Part shown: piece by piece, positions 1-5,171 of the stretch
How positions within the stretch are numbered: the first letter of the stretch is position 1
How the letters are laid out: every line of letters begins with the position of its first letter
DNA from: Candidatus Aenigmatarchaeota archaeon
Lineage (GTDB): Archaea; EX4484-52; GLR71
Reading direction: 5' to 3'
Assembly (NCBI GenBank): GCA_023134675.1
Contig: JAGLUQ010000078.1
Coordinates: 1 to 5,329 of the forward strand
DNA: 5,329 bases
Made by a program: the position numbers and the translations under genes
The notes under the pieces: generated by a model
What the model was told of the DNA's origin: nothing
Database searches by the model: none
The model's input: only the letters and a program-made list of their open reading frames with translations

Positions 1-368
1 TATTCAGCCCTCGCCTCAGCCCAGCTGGTAGGCGACTCATAGACTCTCACAGTCGTATCAATCTTTGTCCTTAGCTTTATCCTTCTCGCAAACTCAGAAG
101 CGATATTCTCAGCAGTAGGGTTTATCTTATCAAAAGGCGCAACCTCATTCAAAAGCTTATGGTCATAAGGAGTAAAGATCTCCTGCTCCATAATCTCTTT
201 CAGGTCATAGAAATCCATGACAAAGCCGTCTTTAACCTCTCCTTCAAGTATGATCTCTATCTTATAGGTATGGCCATGCACATTTGCGCACTTCCCTTTA
301 TAATCCCTTAAAAAATGCGCGCAAGACATCATGATGCTTTTTCCGATTCTCATATTATTCACAATCAT
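1..368 (-). CDS. queD: 6-carboxy-tetrahydropterin synthase / PTPS family protein (QueD-like), 3' end at window edge
   Basis: Translating the minus strand from the ATG at 368-366 gives 122 residues plus two bases, TA, at the window edge. That last codon could be Tyr or a stop, so the gene is complete or nearly so. Visible 6-pyruvoyl-tetrahydropterin synthase family hallmarks are the zinc ligand His18 in AHFL, catalytic Cys27 in the CxxxHGH motif (CANVHGH) with zinc ligands His31 and His33, the Asp69-His70 pair in DHKLLN, Glu87 in PTAENIA, and Glu111 in the terminal YESPTSWAEA. In this family the Cys before HGH marks QueD enzymes, which convert dihydroneopterin triphosphate to 6-carboxy-tetrahydropterin. 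That compound is the precursor of preQ0 and, in archaea, of archaeosine in tRNA. The length is normal for the family. The start is ambiguous: the second ATG at 353-351 (Met6) fits the upstream TATA element better. No other queuosine or archaeosine gene is visible here. A different PTPS substrate cannot be excluded. Confidence 0.93.
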   Translation of the reverse strand, partial: MIVNNMRIGKSIMMSCAHFLRDYKGKCANVHGHTYKIEIILEGEVKDGFVMDFYDLKEIMEQEIFTPYDHKLLNEVAPFDKINPTAENIASEFARRIKLRTKIDTTVRVYESPTSWAEARAE

Positions 369-384
369 AATGTTTACTTTTCTC

Positions 385-392
385 TTTAAAAA
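385..392 (-). promoter_or_regulatory. Putative TATA box of queD
   Basis: On the minus strand this reads TTTTTAAA, followed by a purine-rich stretch. Its centre lies about 20 nt before the ATG at 368 but about 35 nt before the ATG at 353. With the usual archaeal spacing of about 27 nt, transcription would begin near 361, downstream of the first ATG. This favours initiation at 353 with a leader of about 8 nt. It is assigned on sequence and spacing only. Confidence 0.4.
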
Positions 393-436
393 ACTTGCTG
401 AACGACACACTATCAAAAGACAGATAAGTTTTCATC

Positions 437-443
437 AAAAAAA
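437..443 (-). terminator. Oligo-T terminator candidate behind the HExxH gene
   Basis: Seven consecutive T residues occur on the minus strand 5 nt after the TAA stop at 451-449. Archaeal RNA polymerase terminates at oligo-T runs without needing a hairpin, so this run is well placed to end the HExxH transcript before the queD promoter. The region is AT-rich, so chance occurrence is possible. Confidence 0.35.
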
Positions 444-448
444 CTGCT

Positions 449-919
449 TTAATATACATCAGGTTCAACAGCACGAAACAGGCACGAATTAAATATATAC
501 CTGGCAAGACCCGGCATCTCATCATAGATTCGCTCAGTCTCATCTTCCAAAAGGTCTTCTACAAGATTAGACAGACACGCTTCTGAAGAACCGGTCAGAC
601 GATAATAGATATGTAAAATCTCATGTATTTTTGATTTTGTCTGCTCTTCATAATTATCATCCTTATTAATCACAATATCCATAATTAAAGAATCCGTCTC
701 TTTATCATAATCCACATAACGTAAGAGTCCGGTACGCTTATCTTCATATTTGACATATCTTATATGCTTTACCAGAATATTATCTACATCATCTTTAGCA
801 AGTGATGGCTTATCTCTTATTACCTCTTCTATCTCCTCGCGTGAATATATATATTTGATATTCAAAAAAAAGTCATAAATACATCTTGTCTGTTTAATTG
901 AATGAGTCCTCTGTTTCAT
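449..919 (-). CDS. Small HExxH protein, putative ImmA/IrrE-like zinc metalloprotease
   Basis: This 156-residue protein has the zincin signature HEILH at residues 99-103 in the context KSKIHEILHIYYRLTG. A predicted hydrophobic strand (about 77-84) precedes it and an acidic helix (about 119-134) follows, in which Glu127 or a neighbour could be the third zinc ligand. Strand, HExxH helix, then an acidic segment before a Met-Pro pair (135-136) resembles the ImmA/IrrE (DUF955-type) peptidase domain. Overall similarity is weak and the third ligand is not certain. It has no signal peptide or membrane segment, so it should be cytosolic. ImmA/IrrE proteins usually cleave an XRE-type repressor encoded next door, but no such partner lies beside this gene, so a substrate cannot be named. 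The gene is divergent from rfcL. The start at 919 is supported by a TATA box at leaderless spacing and no usable alternative upstream. Confidence 0.75.
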   Translation of the reverse strand: MKQRTHSIKQTRCIYDFFLNIKYIYSREEIEEVIRDKPSLAKDDVDNILVKHIRYVKYEDKRTGLLRYVDYDKETDSLIMDIVINKDDNYEEQTKSKIHEILHIYYRLTGSSEACLSNLVEDLLEDETERIYDEMPGLARYIFNSCLFRAVEPDVY

Positions 920-939
920 AAATATCGCTTCAGTTTACC

Positions 940-948
940 GTTTAAAAT
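940..948 (-). promoter_or_regulatory. Putative TATA box of the HExxH gene
   Basis: The minus strand reads ATTTTAAAC, centred about 25 nt upstream of the ATG at 919. No Shine-Dalgarno-like sequence lies between it and the ATG. This spacing puts the predicted transcription start at or within a few bases of the start codon, so the mRNA is probably leaderless. Confidence 0.5.
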
Positions 949-1008
949 TGAAAAAGACAATCATATTAAATCAGATGAATTTTATAAATTCAATCATCAA
1001 ATCAAAAA

Positions 1009-1016
1009 CTTATAAC
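1009..1016 (+). promoter_or_regulatory. Putative TATA box of rfcL
   Basis: CTTATAAC is centred about 26 nt upstream of the rfcL ATG at 1039, predicting a leaderless transcript. The following 22 nt lack a Shine-Dalgarno motif. A second candidate, the palindrome TTTATAAA at 981-988, lies 54 nt from the ATG and would give a short leader instead. Both lie in the 119-nt divergent spacer shared with the HExxH gene. Confidence 0.5.
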
Positions 1017-1038
1017 ATTTCCCCACAAACTAATTCTC

Positions 1039-2214
1039 ATGTGGGCAGTAAAACTCAAGCCAAAGACCTTCAAGGAATTCAGAGGCAACAGGAAAGCGAT
1101 AGATGCAATAACAAAATGGGCGCATAATTTCAAAAACGAGAAATACAAAGCACTTATCCTCATAGGCCCTACAGGCAGCGGAAAGACAACAGCCGCAGAA
1201 ATCCTCGCAAAAGAGCTTAATTTCAACATTGTAGAGACAAACGCATCAGACATGCGCAGCAAGAAAGAACTCAAAAGTTTCTTCGGCCACGCCCTCCAGC
1301 AGCAGTCCCTTTTCTTCAAAGGCAAGCTTGTCCTCCTTGACGAGATAGACGGCATTTCAGGACAATATGACAGGGGAGCGCCCGGAGAGATTGCAGACAT
1401 CATAAAGACATCAAAGCACCCGGTTGTGATGACAGCGACTGAAGAAAACACAAACGCAGTAAAAGCGCTGAAGAAATCAGCAAAGATGATAAAATTCGAG
1501 AAGCTCGATATGGATGAGCTCTGCGATACACTAAAAAATATCTGCGAAAATAAAGGCATAAAAATAGAAGAAAAAGCACTGAAAATAATAGCAAGAAACG
1601 TAGACGGCGATCTGAGAGCTGCAATAAACGACCTGCAGTCCCTCAACAGCAAAGACAAGATAATAGACACAGAAGCTGCAAAAACTATAGGATTCCGCGA
1701 CTTCGAGAGAAAGACAAAAGATACTTTATCAATAATCTTCAAGACATCAAACTGCCAGATAGCAAAAGAAGCAATAGACAAGGCAGAGAAAGACCTTGAC
1801 GAGATGTCAGAATGGATAAGAGAAAACCTGCCGAGACAGTATGAAAAAAACAAAGACATCGCAGACGGATACAACATGCTATCAAGGGCAGACATTTTCC
1901 GGGGACGGATAACAGGCCAGCAGTATTACAGGTACATGGTCTACCAGTCAGCAGACATCTCATGCGGTGTAGCAACAGCCAAGACTGAAAAATACAATAA
2001 AGCACAGGATTTCCATTTCCCCTCAAAAATAGCGATTCTGGGAAGAACAAAATTCACAAGAGGAAAAGAGAAAACCAATCTCAAAAATATTGGCGACGCC
2101 CTCCACTGCTCAAGAAAAGTGGCAAGGCAATATCTTCCTATGCTCAGGATGATAAAGATAAAATCTCCCGAAACTTACGCAGAGATTTCTGAAGAATTGA
2201 AGATTGATATATAA
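1039..2214 (+). CDS. rfcL: Replication factor C large subunit (clamp loader ATPase)
   Basis: This 391-residue AAA+ ATPase is the large subunit of the archaeal clamp loader, which works with small RFC subunits to open PCNA and load it onto primed DNA. The N-terminus MWAVKLKPKTFKEFRGN is a typical RFC opening. Walker A is GPTGSGKT (43-50), Walker B is LVLLDEID (97-104) with Asp101 and Glu102, and sensor 1 lies near TATEEN (132-137). Sensor 2 is GDLRAAINDLQ (190-200) with Arg193. The C-terminal collar domain carries WIRENLPRQY (259-268) and LSRADIFRGRI (281-291), both characteristic of archaeal RfcL. The protein is short for this family, whose members often run from about 400 to over 500 residues with a Lys-rich tail ending in a PCNA-interacting box. 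Here no such tail or QxxLxxFF-type box is visible. The ATG is fixed by the conserved MW start and leaderless promoter spacing. No rfcS gene is in the window. Confidence 0.97.
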   Translation: MWAVKLKPKTFKEFRGNRKAIDAITKWAHNFKNEKYKALILIGPTGSGKTTAAEILAKELNFNIVETNASDMRSKKELKSFFGHALQQQSLFFKGKLVLLDEIDGISGQYDRGAPGEIADIIKTSKHPVVMTATEENTNAVKALKKSAKMIKFEKLDMDELCDTLKNICENKGIKIEEKALKIIARNVDGDLRAAINDLQSLNSKDKIIDTEAAKTIGFRDFERKTKDTLSIIFKTSNCQIAKEAIDKAEKDLDEMSEWIRENLPRQYEKNKDIADGYNMLSRADIFRGRITGQQYYRYMVYQSADISCGVATAKTEKYNKAQDFHFPSKIAILGRTKFTRGKEKTNLKNIGDALHCSRKVARQYLPMLRMIKIKSPETYAEISEELKIDI

Positions 2215-2240
2215 TTTCTGATTTCTATCCCAAATAAAAC

Positions 2241-2249
2241 TATATTAAA
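2241..2249 (+). promoter_or_regulatory. Putative TATA box of the C39-like gene
   Basis: TATATTAAA is centred 25 nt upstream of the ATG at 2270. There is no Shine-Dalgarno motif in the AACAGTCCAAATACATCT segment before the ATG. It therefore predicts a leaderless mRNA made separately from rfcL, although the two genes are only 55 nt apart on the same strand. The same nine bases occur upstream of the gene at 4042. Confidence 0.55.
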
Positions 2250-2269
2250 AAAACAGTCCAAATACATCT

Positions 2270-2914
2270 ATGAAAATAAAACTGGATGTCCCTCTTTTCA
2301 AGCAGAAGAAAAATGATATGGCCTGCGGATTTATCTGTCTCCAGATGGTCCTTGCATACCACAGGAAAATCCTTTCTTATGATGAAATTAAAAAAATAAC
2401 AAAGCTTGACCCTGACATGGGCTGCTGGTGGGCACAGATGGCATGTGCAGCACTGGATCTCGGATTCAAGACAGAATTTCTTAATTACAACATGGACAAC
2501 ATATACGACAAAGACATGATAGGACTAAAAGGAAAGAAACTTATTGAAAGGCTGGAAATACAAAAAGAAAAGATTAATCCACAGTTCCATCCGGAGATTG
2601 ATTATGATATTGAAATGATACAGAAAGGCGGAAAACTCAACCTGTCAATACCTCAGAAAGAAGACCTTATCGGTTGGCTAAAACAAGGCATACCTCCTAT
2701 CCTTTCTATAAAAGTCGGCTCTTTATACGGCCATGCGGTAAAAAATAAGAAAACTCATGGGCAGCACAGCATTGTCGTCTACGGATATGACGGAAAAGAC
2801 TTTCTTGTACACGACCCGAACCCGGAAAAAGATAGGGTTGAAAAGATATCAGAAGACATTTTGATGTATTCCTGGCACAGAGGAAAAGCTGTTACACTTC
2901 TGATAGACAGATGA
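2270..2914 (+). CDS. Peptidase C39-like (papain-fold) cysteine peptidase family protein
   Basis: This 214-residue protein has the layout of the C39-like papain superfamily. The N-terminal VPLFKQKKNDMACGFICLQMVLAY has Gln12 as a candidate oxyanion residue and Cys19 as nucleophile in ACG. Near the C-terminus, GQHSIVVYGYDG (164-175) carries His166, and LVHDPNP (179-185) carries Asp182, so a Cys-His-Asp triad can be assembled. C39 peptidases usually cut double-glycine leaders while fused to ABC exporters. Here there is no transporter domain, signal peptide or membrane helix, and no exporter gene is adjacent, so this is a stand-alone cytosolic member of unknown substrate. The middle segment (about 75-125) looks like a lineage-specific insertion between Cys and His. 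A non-proteolytic or transglutaminase-like role is possible. It converges with the next gene, with 22 nt between the stops. Confidence 0.82.
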   Translation: MKIKLDVPLFKQKKNDMACGFICLQMVLAYHRKILSYDEIKKITKLDPDMGCWWAQMACAALDLGFKTEFLNYNMDNIYDKDMIGLKGKKLIERLEIQKEKINPQFHPEIDYDIEMIQKGGKLNLSIPQKEDLIGWLKQGIPPILSIKVGSLYGHAVKNKKTHGQHSIVVYGYDGKDFLVHDPNPEKDRVEKISEDILMYSWHRGKAVTLLIDR

Positions 2915-2936
2915 ATCGCAATCAAAGTCCTAATCA

Positions 2937-3617
2937 CTAAAGGCGATATATTACTCCAATAGTACATTCTTTAGAGACATACTCTTTTAAATCATTTAAA
3001 GTTGTTCTTAATCCAAATTTACGAAAATATTCAAAAAGACTGAGATATTCTTCAATTTCACCATCAGATGAAGAATCAAGAGCTTCAGAAATACTATTAG
3101 CTTCAATTATCTTTTTACCTTTATTAAAAGGGGATCCGATATCAGGTAATTCAAATTCGATTTTACAGGAACTTTGTTCGTTTCTGTTATTATCAGCCTC
3201 AAAGACTTTTAACCTTTTACTAGAAAAGATAGGATAACTACCTGAAGAGTCAGAAGATTCACTCCTAATAACAATAGAATCGCCGTATTTTGCTTTTCTA
3301 TATACATATCGTTCCATTTCTTTAATTGATTCGTCTATAGACAAACCTTTAAAAAAATACTTGGAGGAATCTAAGAAAAAATTTTGATGCCCCTTTAAAT
3401 GGACAATTTCCCAACCAGTTCCTTTAAGCGTATCAGGAAAACATTCATCAGGATATAAGTCTGTCATCTTATCAAGAATTTCAATATAACCCTTAACAAT
3501 CTCAGGTCCTTTTCTCCTGACTTTCTTTTCACCAGTAACAGATATTATAGAACCTGATGTATCAAATCTATTGACAGACAGGATTATATCATTGCCATGA
3601 CCCATAAAATCAACCAT
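2937..3617 (-). CDS. Hypothetical protein, no recognised family
   Basis: This 226-residue open reading frame on the minus strand begins at the ATG at 3617-3615; Met5 at 3605 is an alternative. I recognise no family. The first 30 residues alternate like beta strands (NDIILSVNRF, SGSIISVTGE), followed by a mixed region with a His-containing segment VHLKGHQNFF (72-81). A Ser/Asn-rich, probably disordered stretch covers about 119-152, and a helical C-terminus spans about 186-216. It has no signal peptide, membrane helix or catalytic motif that I can defend. Codons favour T-ending and TTA forms (GAT, AAT, TAT, GGT, TTA), whereas rfcL favours GAC, AAC and ATA; with its isolated position, this is compatible with recent acquisition. 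Unlike its neighbours it seems to have a leader with a Shine-Dalgarno-like site. It is probably a real gene, given its length, balanced composition and convergent fit with the C39-like gene. Confidence 0.7.
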   Translation of the reverse strand: MVDFMGHGNDIILSVNRFDTSGSIISVTGEKKVRRKGPEIVKGYIEILDKMTDLYPDECFPDTLKGTGWEIVHLKGHQNFFLDSSKYFFKGLSIDESIKEMERYVYRKAKYGDSIVIRSESSDSSGSYPIFSSKRLKVFEADNNRNEQSSCKIEFELPDIGSPFNKGKKIIEANSISEALDSSSDGEIEEYLSLFEYFRKFGLRTTLNDLKEYVSKECTIGVIYRL

Positions 3618-3625
3618 TTCAAAAT

Positions 3626-3630
3626 ATCAC
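3626..3630 (-). promoter_or_regulatory. Shine-Dalgarno-like site of the gene ending at 2937
   Basis: GTGAT on the minus strand lies 8 nt before the ATG at 3617 and matches part of the archaeal anti-Shine-Dalgarno complement (GGTGAT). It supports the start at 3617 over the internal ATG at 3605. The match is only five bases, so the assignment is tentative. Confidence 0.4.
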
Positions 3631-3674
3631 AAAAACTGCTCTACATTTAACAAAGAAAGCTAATCAAAAGAATC

Positions 3675-3682
3675 TTTATAAA
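3675..3682 (-). promoter_or_regulatory. Putative TATA box of the gene ending at 2937
   Basis: TTTATAAA, followed by AG on the minus strand, is centred about 61 nt before the ATG at 3617. It predicts a leader of roughly 35 nt that would include the GTGAT site at 3626-3630. A weaker alternative, TTAAAT at 3645-3650, is about 30 nt from the ATG and would give an almost leaderless mRNA. The palindrome could also work on the plus strand. Confidence 0.35.
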
Positions 3683-3800
3683 CATTAACTAAAAAAATTT
3701 TATTAAACAGGGAAAAACGATTTATAAAAAAGTTCATAATAAAGTAATCTTATTTCAGATAGACCTTTGCACAACCAAAAAATAGTTCACAAATTCCTTT

Positions 3801-3957
3801 CTAAAACACCCCATAATCCATCTTATACTCCTCAAAGATATGGATTGTTCCATAATTTCTTATTATGTCTGAGAACTTGTTTCTAATACCGACAATAGCT
3901 TCATGAAGCCCCTATATCATTAAAAAACAGCTCAGACCTGAAACACTTATTAATTTT
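3801..3957 (-). pseudogene. Decayed C-terminal remnant of a protein gene, possibly an Lrp/AsnC-type regulator
   Basis: On the minus strand, codons 3911-3804 read openly for 36 residues up to a TAG at 3803-3801. They include IRNKFSD and KFSDIIRNYGTIHIFEEYK, which have the composition and pattern of genuine protein. An in-frame TAG (3914-3912) lies immediately upstream and there is no usable start. A second frame upstream (from 3957) gives KINKCFRSELFFNDIG before its own stop and joins the first by a frame change near 3908-3914. Together they look like the tail of one protein broken by a frameshift. The pattern of KFSDII, then an aromatic-rich strand, then an E-(Y/H)-K near the end resembles the C-terminus of archaeal Lrp/AsnC ligand-binding domains. 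That family call comes from memory of the pattern, not a search. Confidence 0.35.
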
Positions 3958-3967
3958 TCATCAGAAA

Positions 3968-3976
3968 TATATTAAA
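3968..3976 (+). promoter_or_regulatory. Putative TATA box of the gene starting at 4042
   Basis: TATATTAAA, identical to the element before the C39-like gene, is centred 70 nt upstream of the ATG at 4042. Transcription would begin near 3998, giving a leader of roughly 44 nt that contains the AAGGT site at 4030-4034. Confidence 0.5.
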
Positions 3977-4029
3977 CATATTCATCATCTTAAAGTAAAC
4001 ACTTTTCAAGAAACAGCAATATCAAAAAC

Positions 4030-4034
4030 AAGGT
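4030..4034 (+). promoter_or_regulatory. Shine-Dalgarno site inside a short perfect dyad
   Basis: AAGGT lies 7 nt before the ATG at 4042, an ordinary ribosome-binding distance, and fixes that start. The site forms half of AGGTAATACCT (4031-4041), a perfect 11-bp dyad that ends right at the ATG. The dyad could be a protein-binding site on DNA, or could weakly pair AGG with CCT in the mRNA. Confidence 0.55.
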
Positions 4035-4041
4035 AATACCT

Positions 4042-4992
4042 ATGGCACAAAAAGAGAGAAAAAGGCGAAAGCCGACAACAGAAGAGACAATATCAGCTAT
4101 AGAATATGCCACAGAAGAAAAGATAAGCGGCAATCTTGCAGAAATCTTAAGATGCAAGTCAAGTATACCATCCGTATACAGAAATACACATTTCAGGGAA
4201 AGTGATATAGGAAAGACAGACATCCTGTTCTGGCGCCTGATAAGATACATAAATTACAAATCAGACAAAAAAGAAGATGTCCCGAAAGACACTACAAGGA
4301 TATTAAGAACAATAATAGACACTTCAAAAGATATTTTTACACAAGAAATATCAGATAATATCAATATCAAAAAACAGAGCGACTGGAATGAATGGATAGA
4401 TAGCATCTGCGAATTCAATCCTGAGACAAGCTACATAGAGTATAAAGAGTCAATAAGGCTAAGAGATATTCTTGAACCCATACTACAGGAAAAATTTGAA
4501 GAAGAAAGAAAAAGAATTATCAGGGAAAAGATTGAAAAAGGCCATCATTCTGGATACTGGATACTTTATTCTCATTTTGAGCATGAATTTGCCCAGTACA
4601 TGTTCAACAAACTTCCATACACAGTCTCAAAACTCTTCAAAATGATTGAAGATACTGAAAAAGATACTATAAAATATTATCTTGAATCATATCTTGAAGA
4701 GACAGAAAAAACGGATTACAAAGATCTCCAAAATGTCCTTGAAAAATTATGGCCGGAAACAGAAGACCCATACGAACCTCAGCCAATTCATGAAAAGACA
4801 AGAAATCTTATATTATACATGCTCAAAGACCTAAAGAATGAAAAAAAGATAGACAAAGAACGCATGCTAACACTTGTCTCAGATTCATTCAAGCTGACCA
4901 TACCGGAGACGGAACAATACTTTTCCATGTTTGAAATTATAGAAAAAAACGAAAAACCACCGGAAAAAAGATATATAAAAAGATACTTCTGA
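4042..4992 (+). CDS. Hypothetical charged, mainly helical protein
   Basis: This 316-residue protein is not one I recognise. It opens with a basic patch KERKRRKP (4-11), which might contact nucleic acid. It is rich in Lys and Glu throughout and appears mostly alpha-helical, with a strongly charged helix at about 140-167 (LRDILEPILQEKFEEERKRI begins it). An aromatic patch GYWILYSHFEHEF (171-183) follows. The segment 268-300 (a KKIDKER helix, then FKLTIPETEQYFSMFEI) could be a small winged-helix-like or helical C-terminal domain, but this is inference. It has no signal peptide, membrane helix or catalytic motif. The HEF at 181-183 is not part of an HExxH motif. The start is supported by AAGGT at 7-nt spacing. 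It has its own promoter and leader and is followed by an AT-rich spacer, so it is probably monocistronic. Confidence 0.78.
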   Translation: MAQKERKRRKPTTEETISAIEYATEEKISGNLAEILRCKSSIPSVYRNTHFRESDIGKTDILFWRLIRYINYKSDKKEDVPKDTTRILRTIIDTSKDIFTQEISDNINIKKQSDWNEWIDSICEFNPETSYIEYKESIRLRDILEPILQEKFEEERKRIIREKIEKGHHSGYWILYSHFEHEFAQYMFNKLPYTVSKLFKMIEDTEKDTIKYYLESYLEETEKTDYKDLQNVLEKLWPETEDPYEPQPIHEKTRNLILYMLKDLKNEKKIDKERMLTLVSDSFKLTIPETEQYFSMFEIIEKNEKPPEKRYIKRYF

Positions 4993-5049
4993 TAGTCTCA
5001 AGAATATAATTGATTTCTCTCTCTGACATCCAGACCTCAAACAAATTTC

Positions 5050-5063
5050 TATTGTCTACAATA
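5050..5063. repeat. 14-bp perfect dyad, possible operator
   Basis: TATTGT-CT-ACAATA is a perfect inverted repeat in the spacer upstream of the helix-turn-helix gene. A near copy in opposite orientation, CTATTGTCGACA on the minus strand at 5173-5184, overlaps that gene's start codon; it differs from CTATTGTCTACA (5049-5060) at one base. Two related sites flanking a promoter suggest binding by a dimeric regulator, possibly the neighbouring helix-turn-helix protein. The surrounding sequence is very AT-rich, so chance must be considered. Confidence 0.35.
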
Positions 5064-5141
5064 TAGCACACAACAAAATAAACAATATAATATATAGTAT
5101 AATATACATGATTGAATATCACATAATAAACACCATCAACC

Positions 5142-5149
5142 TATATATA
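5142..5149 (+). promoter_or_regulatory. Putative TATA box of the HTH gene
   Basis: TATATATA is centred about 26 nt before the ATG at 5172, again predicting a leaderless mRNA. No Shine-Dalgarno motif lies between them. Several other TATA-like strings occur at 5083-5107 in the same spacer, so the choice rests on spacing. Confidence 0.5.
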
Positions 5150-5171
5150 CTACTCAATATAATATACCATT

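Larger units (their letters stand above)
3618..4041. other. Divergent intergenic spacer, AT-rich, with promoter elements and a gene remnant
   Basis: This 424-nt stretch has no intact gene. It separates the divergent unknown genes at 2937-3617 and 4042-4992. It contains two identical TTTATAAA palindromes (3675-3682 and 3721-3728), a decayed minus-strand coding remnant (about 3801-3957), and the promoter and leader of the downstream gene. Between 3729 and 3800 I see nothing assignable except AGACCTTTGCAC at 3761-3772, which faintly recalls some insertion-sequence ends but has no inverted partner in the window. Confidence 0.6.

Noticed and set aside
355..543. Minus-strand 62-residue frame between the HExxH gene and queD
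   Set aside because: It overlaps the C-terminus of the HExxH gene and the start of queD in another frame, with no protein-like pattern or promoter.
1002..1895. Long open frame on the minus strand opposite rfcL (297 residues)
   Set aside because: It is antisense to a gene with complete RfcL motifs. Its Ser/Phe/Ile-rich composition is the mirror of the Lys/Glu/Asp-rich sense protein, and it has no sensible start signal.
1739..2050. Minus-strand Leu/Cys-rich frame inside rfcL
   Set aside because: It is a shadow of the conserved collar domain on the other strand.
2779..2967. Minus-strand frame across the convergent stops
   Set aside because: It overlaps the catalytic C-terminus of the C39-like gene and has no independent support.
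3990..4250. Minus-strand hydrophobic frame opposite the start of the gene at 4042
   Set aside because: It is antisense to a longer gene that has a Shine-Dalgarno site and TATA box. The hydrophobicity follows from the Lys/Glu-rich sense codons.
5080..5165. Repeated AATATAATATA strings as a possible origin or repeat array
   Set aside because: These are low-complexity AT sequence in a promoter spacer, without regular unit length or spacing and without an Orc1/Cdc6-type repeat.
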